Source of the DNA: Morinoia aosen
Lineage: Eukaryota > Arthropoda > Malacostraca > Amphipoda > Talitridae
Direction: 5' to 3'
Assembly: GCA_030386875.1 (NCBI GenBank)
Contig: CM059572.1
Coordinates: forward strand, 36,081,732-36,145,731
Length of the DNA: 64,000 bases
In this document: positions 57,691 to 64,000 of the stretch, in pieces
Position numbering within the stretch: position 1 is the first letter of the stretch
Layout of the letters: each line of letters opens with the position of its first letter
Made by a program: the position numbers and the translations under genes
Notes under the pieces: generated by a model
Databases searched by the model: none
What the model saw: only the letters and a program-made list of their open reading frames with translations
What the model was told of the DNA's origin: nothing

Positions 57691-58203
57691 AAAAAAAAAA
57701 ACATCATGTTGAGTGTATATGACGCTACCTGTGGAACTGCGAAAAGAAAAAAAAATAACTTTTGTCTTATTCCTGCTTAAAACAGTGCAATTTAAATACG
57801 AAGCTAACAAAGCAGTGCTACCAACACGAAGGAAAGGTGTGCTCAGCTCAGCCCAGTCGCGACCTATGGGCTTGTCTGTCTGAAGTGTCCTTGTCCCCTC
57901 AATCACCCCTCACCGAACCCGTTCACTACCCCCCCCCCCTCTTCCCGTACCCCTGCCTCCCGTCTCTCCGACTGTTTAGAGCATGGCAAATCCTGATGAA
58001 CTTTTGCGCTCCAAGCAACCAGAGAAATTACGTTTGATTTGATAAATTTTTGGTAATGTCTAACATCTCAGTGAAGTTTTTGTTCACTTCCTACGTGGCC
58101 AAGACGAAAAATGTGCACGGAAGAATTATTGTGTTTCGTACCTCCGTTTCCCTACTGACACCGAATAGTTTAAAACATCATAGCTATACAATTACAACGC
58201 ACG

Positions 58204-60597
58204 ATGATGCATCACTACGAGACTCGCCTCGCAGGCCGGAAAGTGCCGTTCTCTGCACAAATGTTGCCCTACACAACATCCCGAAAAAATGGTTCTCTCA
58301 GGGGCAAAAATACGACTTTACCAAGCAAAGTGCCTGCAAGTAGGGGACCTACATCCTCTCACGCACAAAATTCTAATGCTCAAAAGACGGGAGACTTGTT
58401 AACAGCTGCCAGTAACCCCGTCAAAGAATGTGTGTCACCTTCCGAAGCAACGTCAGTGAAGACTATGCAATCAATATCGCCGGATGAGGGAAAACATGTC
58501 TGCCAAACCTCCAGCAATCATTTGAAGGTTCGAAGCAGTGAAGTCTCAGCCGCAGCACCACAACCACCTGCTCCTCATCTGAACAAGCAAAACAGCATGC
58601 CAGCTCCCCAGCTCTGCGTCAACAACAACGCTCCGAACTGTCCGCCAGCGGCGGGGACACAAACACCATCCTCATCAGTGGTACAAGAAAAAATAGTTTT
58701 TACTAATAAGGACATTTCAAGCGTGGTAGACTTTTCTCATTCTCCAGATAATATGTTCGATAATTTTCGCGCACAAACCGATACTGGCAGTAAATCACCC
58801 CAGAGCGCAAGCTGTGAAAACAAAATAAAATTTCCAGTACAGAGCAATAAAAATAACACTGTTGCTTCATTTAATGGCTACTTGCACCCGCTTCAAATAA
58901 CAAGCTCTCAAAAAATTCATGAAATTATTCACAATTTGTCTCTAACAAGAGCGTTTTTCAATAAATCCCTAAGACAACGTGAACCTCCTAGCCCGTCGTC
59001 GATTTTCTCTACAGTATCAAACATTCAGAACCTAACCGAACAGCTTTTTGCTTTAAATTCACATATAAGTTCTCAAGACCTTGCACCTGTGGTACCTGCT
59101 AGTATCTCTTGTGAAATCGACTCCAATTGTCGAGAACCTTACGACACTTTGCTGCTAGGTGATAATATCCTAAGCACGATCAGAAGAAAGGACATCGATC
59201 GCTCGTGCTGGATCAAAACTGTTCCATCAGGGCGCTTCGATGACCTTCTCCATACTGTAAATTGCATGCCTAGATTTAAAAATTATATACTAAGTTTTGA
59301 TGGTCTCTGCCACTCGCCCTCAGACCTTGCTCGAATCAAACAACAAATTGTAAGAAAGTACGCACTTTCTCGCATTTATATTGCCAATGCTTGCAGTGCA
59401 AACGAATTCAACAAAGCGAGGCATTTTTGCAAAAACCTGGGTTTAAACTTGATTCAATTTCAAACTTACCCAGAAAATGAAAATGGTGACGCACTCAATA
59501 ACTTTCAATGGCCTCGGACCCAGGAAGAGAACTTCTGTTTTCTTCAACAACTTGCAATGAAATCAACATTGCGAATCACCGTGCCATATTGTCTTCGTTT
59601 CAACAAATGTCAAGCAATAAATGGAATTGTAGGTCATTCCAATGAATCGAAAAATTCACGGAATGAGACAAATAGTCTCACATTAGACTTTCAAAAAGAA
59701 TATAAGCCTATGCATATCACTGCACATGGTACACCAAATCCTTCAAAATTGATTGCGACATCAAGCAGAGGTCTGAGTAACTCACTCACCCACTGCATGA
59801 GGAACGTAAATAAGCCTGAGCCTTTCCCTGATTCGATCTCAGACAAATATAATGTCAGTACGAAAAATATATTTGCGTTACTTGCTTCCGACACAAATAG
59901 TGATTGCGACATGCCCTCCTTTTCAACCAATTCTCAACTTTCCAGTGAGTACGTAAGAACCAAGGAAAGTCAAGCAAATACCGATATTCAAAACTATTCC
60001 AAAGAAAATCAAATTATTCGAAAAAAATCTGATACCTCTGCCGGGCCTCCGTCGAACGACCAAACTAATACTGCTACCGAAAAACCAACAGTGAATCAAA
60101 TCTGCACACGCGTTGCACACACACTGGACGACTTAAAACGATCGCTCAAATTGGAGCCTGCTTACACTGTAGGTGACGGACACTGTCTCCTCCACGCCGT
60201 AACGACGCAGCTTGCTTCACAACAAAAATCGAAATGGAATTATATATCTCTGAAAAAAGCCATCAAAACTGAGAGCTCCAGAAACAAGGACCAGTATGCA
60301 AAATTCGTTGACAAGAACAGTGGCAGTTTCGAACAACTCATCGATAAATACATCGATAGAAAAGTCTTCGATCACGCAGTTGGAGACCTCATACCCCAAA
60401 TACTTTCTAATGTAACGAGAACACCAATTCACGTATTTGATGAAAGAGACAATGGGATTTGGAAGACGACAATCTCCCCTACATCAAATGCTCTGATAAA
60501 CTGTCCTCCGGTAAACATACACCGGAAACAGGACCACTATAGCGCCCTTTTGAAAATGCGTGATGAAAATCGTGTTGCTCCCTCCCCCATTTTGTGA
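58204..60597 (+). CDS. LINE ORF1 protein with C-terminal OTU-type cysteine-protease domain
   Basis: 797 residues. Residues 1-310 are low-complexity, Ser/Pro/Asn-rich. Residues about 313-430 (YDTLLLGDNILSTIRRKD onward) resemble the first block of SGNH hydrolases, but with GDN where the nucleophile Ser would be. Residues about 645-790 carry the OTU signature: GDGHCLLHAV with Asp658 and Cys661, and a downstream DHYSAL with His778. OTU proteins are thiol proteases that usually cleave ubiquitin chains. No CCHC zinc knuckle or typical RRM was seen. It ends at TGA 60595-60597, in the same frame as ORF2, suggesting an ORF1-ORF2 fusion by readthrough. RNA-binding function is assumed from position, not seen. 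Confidence 0.85.
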   Translation: MMHHYETRLAGRKVPFSAQMLPYTTSRKNGSLRGKNTTLPSKVPASRGPTSSHAQNSNAQKTGDLLTAASNPVKECVSPSEATSVKTMQSISPDEGKHVCQTSSNHLKVRSSEVSAAAPQPPAPHLNKQNSMPAPQLCVNNNAPNCPPAAGTQTPSSSVVQEKIVFTNKDISSVVDFSHSPDNMFDNFRAQTDTGSKSPQSASCENKIKFPVQSNKNNTVASFNGYLHPLQITSSQKIHEIIHNLSLTRAFFNKSLRQREPPSPSSIFSTVSNIQNLTEQLFALNSHISSQDLAPVVPASISCEIDSNCREPYDTLLLGDNILSTIRRKDIDRSCWIKTVPSGRFDDLLHTVNCMPRFKNYILSFDGLCHSPSDLARIKQQIVRKYALSRIYIANACSANEFNKARHFCKNLGLNLIQFQTYPENENGDALNNFQWPRTQEENFCFLQQLAMKSTLRITVPYCLRFNKCQAINGIVGHSNESKNSRNETNSLTLDFQKEYKPMHITAHGTPNPSKLIATSSRGLSNSLTHCMRNVNKPEPFPDSISDKYNVSTKNIFALLASDTNSDCDMPSFSTNSQLSSEYVRTKESQANTDIQNYSKENQIIRKKSDTSAGPPSNDQTNTATEKPTVNQICTRVAHTLDDLKRSLKLEPAYTVGDGHCLLHAVTTQLASQQKSKWNYISLKKAIKTESSRNKDQYAKFVDKNSGSFEQLIDKYIDRKVFDHAVGDLIPQILSNVTRTPIHVFDERDNGIWKTTISPTSNALINCPPVNIHRKQDHYSALLKMRDENRVAPSPIL

Positions 60598-60600
60598 CTA
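60595..60600 (+). promoter_or_regulatory. UGA-CUA stop context between ORF1 and ORF2 (candidate readthrough site)
   Basis: ORF1 ends TTG-TGA-CTA. The frame continues open after the TGA straight into ORF2. UGA followed by CUA is the best-known leaky stop context in animal mRNAs and RNA viruses. Function is inferred from the context and the shared frame. Confidence 0.5.
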
Positions 60601-63561
60601 AATAACAGTGATCAAATTGAATATGAAGCTGAAATCACAAACAATGAACGCGGCAATAAAGACCTAGAGACGAATACTAAATGCCCTGCTAGACCTAAAA
60701 AATGCAATAACTCCACTAAAGATCTGCCTATTGAGGTAAATAATATCAAAATATTACACATAAATGCTCGCAGCCTCAATGGTAAAATGGATGACGTACG
60801 AGTAATGTTGATCACTAACGATATCGATATTTTATGCGTATCTGAAACATGGTTCGATTCACGAGTCGAAAGCTCATATCTCAGCATTGCCGGGTACAAA
60901 TTGTACCGTTATGACGGAGTCAAGAGTATGAGAGGTAGCGGTTCATGCATTTTCATCAAAGATGTCTACTCTACATCCTTAGTTCCGATAAAAGAAAAAT
61001 GCGAAGACATAGAAATGGTTTGGCTCAATGTTCAAGTAAACAAACACAAGTCTTTCATTATCGGCAGTCTTTACAGACATCCGTCAGCATCTCTTCGTCC
61101 AACATTAGATTTCATTGAAAATACGCTTAGATCAATCTCTGCAGCCAAAAAGTCTTTCTATGTTTTCGGAGATTTTAACGTGGATCTGACAAATAAAAAC
61201 AATCAGCTAAGCAAGATGCTGCACAGACTTAATCTTTCTCAAATGGTCCAAGAACCAACGCGAATTACCAACACTTCTAAAACTCTTCTTGACCTAGCAA
61301 TTACCAACAATCCCCAAGCAGTACTCAGCACAGAAATCTTACCGTCCTTTTCTGATCACCATTCGGTAGAATGCCAAATCAATATTGCAAAAGAGAAACA
61401 GAAATCTAGTTACATTACATATCGCATGAAAAACCACTACTCCCCTGAAATATTTCAAGAAAAGCTATTAGACAGATGGAGTGAATTTCAAGGCATGGAA
61501 AACACCGATGATGTCAATCTACAAGTTTCGCTTTTCAACGAAAATTTCGTATCAGCTCTTAACGAATGCGCACCTTTCACTACGAAGAAAGTTAAGCCAA
61601 GAATTTCTAAATGGATAACAGATGAGATAAAACATTTGAGCAGAGCTAAAAGAAATTTGCAGCGTGAGAACAAACTGAATAAATCAGACAGTACGCGTCG
61701 AAAATTATATAAAGATCATGAGAAGATCCTACGAAGAAAAGTTAAGGAAGCAAAACGGGACTACTTCCACAAAGAACTCTTGGCGGCAAAACAAAACCCT
61801 AAAAGAACTTGGGAAATCATTAGAGAAGCTGCTCAGTATAAAAATTCAGACTGCAAAAGCACTTTTGACAACCCCTCAGAAATGGCGAATGACTTTAACA
61901 CTTTCTTCTCAAAAGTTGGCGAAGATGTTTTCAATGAAGTATCCAGGACAGTTTCAGACACATCTACAGAGGCAAATCTGAGCGATGTTTCATCCCCAAA
62001 TAGTAGCAACAAGTGGAGACCAAAGCCAGTTAGCGTCATAGAGATACGAAAAATCTTATACTCACTAAAGAATACTAAAGCGACTGGACATGATGGCATA
62101 AGCCTCCAACATATTAAAGACAGCTTCCCTGTCACAGCACCCTTTATTCGCTTGATAATAAATACATCTATAGTCACAAACAAGTTTCCCGATCAATGGA
62201 AACTATCCATAATTAAGCCATTACATAAATCTGGTGATATCGACATAGCGTCAAACTACAGACCAATCAGTCTCCTGCCTGTTATGTCCAAAATATTAGA
62301 AAAAGTAATAACAAACCAGCTCTCGTCTCACATAGACGAGTCACATCTACTGCATCGAAATCAATATGCTTACAGGAGGAATACCAGTACTCAGGACGCC
62401 CTGTTAAACATAACAGAAAAAATTTACAAAGATATTGACCAAAAAAAATTAACTCTCTTACTATTGCTTGATCTCTCCAAAGCTTTCGACAGTGTTGAGC
62501 ATAAGAAACTTCTACAAAAAATTTCAAACCTCAGAATTGACACTCAATGGTTTGAAAGCTACCTACTAAACCGCTCTCATGCAGTGTGCTTGAATAACAA
62601 AATGTCATCATTCATACCAAATAACTTTGGCGTTCCTCAAGGTTCAATCATCGGCCCACTCCTATTTTCAATTTTCATCAACGATTTCCCCACCATGCCG
62701 GCAAACACAAAAATCTCAATGTATGCTGATGACGTACAAATTGCCATGACAAGCTCAACAGCGGATTTAACAGAAACACAAGCCAACGCTGAAAACCTTC
62801 TGAGAAATCTGAAATTGTGGTATGACCATAATGGCCTCAAACTTAACGCAAGTAAAACGCAATGCATTATTTTTGGATCACAGAATGCGACTGAAAATTT
62901 ACCACCATTCCAGCTAACATTTGGAGACGATACAATTAAACCAGTCGATAAGGTTAAAAATCTGGGTGTTTGGTTTGACAAAAATATGACTTTCAATTCA
63001 CACGTCGAAACAATGTGCAACAAAATTAACGGAACCTTAATGTTCTTTCATCGTATAAAGAACACACTTGACGAAAAATCTAGATTATTAGTGATTCAGT
63101 CTTTAGTTTTATCGCGTCTGGACTACTGCAGTCTTGTGTGGGGAGACTTACCTAAATGTCGTCAGGAAGAGTTGCAAAAATGTGTAAACTTCGCCGCCAA
63201 GGTGGTATGCAAAGGAAATTTTAATAAATACGATCATGTCACCCCTCTTTTAAGAAAACTCGACTGGATCCCAATACCGAACAGATTCATGATCCAGAAA
63301 GCTCGACGAGTATTCTCCTCTCTGTACCTCCCCCAAAGTAATGCAGAGGTGGTAAAATTTTTTCCATCTAATATCCCAAACGAAAGACCAAACCGGAGGA
63401 ACGATGTTTTAGTCAGTTACCGTTCATCTAACGTGGGACAAAAAGCTCTCTCAGTTTCTGGAGCTTTTTTGTGGAACAAGCTTCCCCAGCATATCAAAAA
63501 CTCTAAAACTGGAAAAGAATTTAGAGTAAATGTGTCACGTCATTTTACATCTCTGTCATAG
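60598..63561 (+). CDS. LINE ORF2: AP-type endonuclease and reverse transcriptase
   Basis: Nicks target DNA and primes reverse transcription. The frame is open from 60598; the first ATG is at 60787 (924 codons from there). Endonuclease: HINARSLNGKM (Asn codon at 60763, before that ATG), SETWF with Glu20, GDFNVDL at 128-134, SDHHSVE at 189-195 (numbering from 60787). RT: NYRPISLLPV, LLLDLSKAFDSV, GVPQGSIIGPLLF and catalytic YADD at residues 646-649, then the C-terminal region with SLVLSRLDYCSLVWGDL. All expected catalytic residues are present. Since the endonuclease begins upstream of the first ATG, the start is most likely provided by ORF1 readthrough. Confidence 0.92.
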   Translation, partial: LNNSDQIEYEAEITNNERGNKDLETNTKCPARPKKCNNSTKDLPIEVNNIKILHINARSLNGKMDDVRVMLITNDIDILCVSETWFDSRVESSYLSIAGYKLYRYDGVKSMRGSGSCIFIKDVYSTSLVPIKEKCEDIEMVWLNVQVNKHKSFIIGSLYRHPSASLRPTLDFIENTLRSISAAKKSFYVFGDFNVDLTNKNNQLSKMLHRLNLSQMVQEPTRITNTSKTLLDLAITNNPQAVLSTEILPSFSDHHSVECQINIAKEKQKSSYITYRMKNHYSPEIFQEKLLDRWSEFQGMENTDDVNLQVSLFNENFVSALNECAPFTTKKVKPRISKWITDEIKHLSRAKRNLQRENKLNKSDSTRRKLYKDHEKILRRKVKEAKRDYFHKELLAAKQNPKRTWEIIREAAQYKNSDCKSTFDNPSEMANDFNTFFSKVGEDVFNEVSRTVSDTSTEANLSDVSSPNSSNKWRPKPVSVIEIRKILYSLKNTKATGHDGISLQHIKDSFPVTAPFIRLIINTSIVTNKFPDQWKLSIIKPLHKSGDIDIASNYRPISLLPVMSKILEKVITNQLSSHIDESHLLHRNQYAYRRNTSTQDALLNITEKIYKDIDQKKLTLLLLLDLSKAFDSVEHKKLLQKISNLRIDTQWFESYLLNRSHAVCLNNKMSSFIPNNFGVPQGSIIGPLLFSIFINDFPTMPANTKISMYADDVQIAMTSSTADLTETQANAENLLRNLKLWYDHNGLKLNASKTQCIIFGSQNATENLPPFQLTFGDDTIKPVDKVKNLGVWFDKNMTFNSHVETMCNKINGTLMFFHRIKNTLDEKSRLLVIQSLVLSRLDYCSLVWGDLPKCRQEELQKCVNFAAKVVCKGNFNKYDHVTPLLRKLDWIPIPNRFMIQKARRVFSSLYLPQSNAEVVKFFPSNIPNERPNRRNDVLVSYRSSNVGQKALSVSGAFLWNKLPQHIKNSKTGKEFRVNVSRHFTSLS

Positions 63562-64000
63562 GGCCTGCAGCATCTCGGTGTGAACTTCCCATCTATCAGA
63601 AATTTTAATTTTTCCTGAAATTTCTGTTAGAAATTTAGAACCTATTTCATTTTACGTTTGCTAAGCGATTCGTATATTCATCTTACTTATTTCTGTCGAC
63701 AACAATGAGCACCACAGCCGTCAGTTCAGTGCAGCAGAACGAACGTTCTTTCCATAATTAGGAGTATTTCTTCATCTTTATTTTGTTATTTCTTTCTCTT
63801 TTCTGTATTAATATTTAACGTCTGTATGACAAATATACCATGAAATACATTTTGTGTGTACACCAATAAACAGGTTTATAGACGTGAGGGTTGTGCAAAG
63901 TTTATAATGAATTAAATTTTTGGCTAACGTTGTCTCGCTATTTCAAAATCATTCTCGAAGATGTTTTCAATCGATTTTCGGCTGAGCTGGAGGGAAAGGG
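63562..64000 (+). other. LINE copy 3 3' UTR, cut by the window end
   Basis: It aligns almost base for base with 45741-46180 of copy 2. Confidence 0.9.

Larger units (their letters stand above)
56623..64000 (+). mobile_element. LINE copy 3, near-complete, 3' end beyond the window
   Basis: Contents in order: a ~1.58-kb 5' UTR with tandem units, ORF1 (58204-60597), ORF2 (60598-63561) and the start of the 3' UTR. The 3' UTR matches copy 2 closely and should continue about 1.5 kb past the window. Both ORFs are uninterrupted apart from the UGA between them, so this copy may be recently active. The endonuclease and RT sequence motifs place it in the APE-type Jockey/CR1 group; I cannot assign the clade with confidence. 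Confidence 0.88.

Overview
This window is eukaryotic nuclear DNA, most likely from an arthropod and probably a crustacean. Three things support this: a split gene with GT-AG introns and intron-phase continuity, pacifastin-type protease-inhibitor exons (a family described from arthropods), and a retroelement mix of APE-type LINEs, tRNA-derived SINEs, Ty3/gypsy and Tc1/mariner remnants. There is no prokaryotic gene organisation, rRNA or CRISPR. The species cannot be named from sequence alone.

Layout. 1-1405: a 9-bp minisatellite. 1425-2570: a dispersed repeat (copy A). 3366-7212: a 5'-truncated, frameshifted LINE inserted into another dispersed repeat. 7.2-11.2 kb: mostly featureless. 11.2-13.65 and 15.4-17.96 kb: two 21-bp minisatellite arrays. 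18.05-19.32 kb: a second 9-bp array. Between these arrays, on the minus strand, lie two clear pacifastin-like exons (19733-19882 and 17945-18037) and a weaker third candidate (15136-15282). All three can be read as phase-1 exons, so the arrays would be introns of one protease-inhibitor gene. 21-24.3 kb: copy B of the first repeat, split by a 1.65-kb insertion, then a Tc1-like remnant. 27.7-30.1 kb: two SINEs flanking a LINE 3' end. 31-34.2 kb: a region bounded by inverted termini, with an LTR-like end inside. 34.3-35.6 kb: a 68-bp tandem array and a mariner-like remnant.

37744-49866 (plus) is the best single-copy gene: a five-exon Golgi-type carbohydrate sulfotransferase with an N-terminal signal anchor, 5'-PSB and 3'-PB PAPS-binding motifs and a C-terminal exon. 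Its exon 2 is broken by a 277-bp hairpin-like insertion with a 12-bp target duplication. The duplicated target carries a ready-made 3' splice site that could remove the insert in frame. Intron 4 holds a second LINE copy inside a C/T-rich 21-bp minisatellite.

54.76-56.62 kb (minus) is a truncated gypsy pol. From about 56.6 kb to the window end runs an apparently intact copy of the LINE family: a 5' UTR with tandem ~446-bp units, an 797-aa ORF1 ending in an OTU-type cysteine-protease domain, then a single in-frame UGA in UGA-CUA context, then an endonuclease-reverse transcriptase ORF2. The first in-frame AUG of ORF2 lies inside the endonuclease domain, so stop-codon readthrough is the most economical way to express ORF2. 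That LINE architecture and the splice-site-bearing minisatellites are the most interesting features here.
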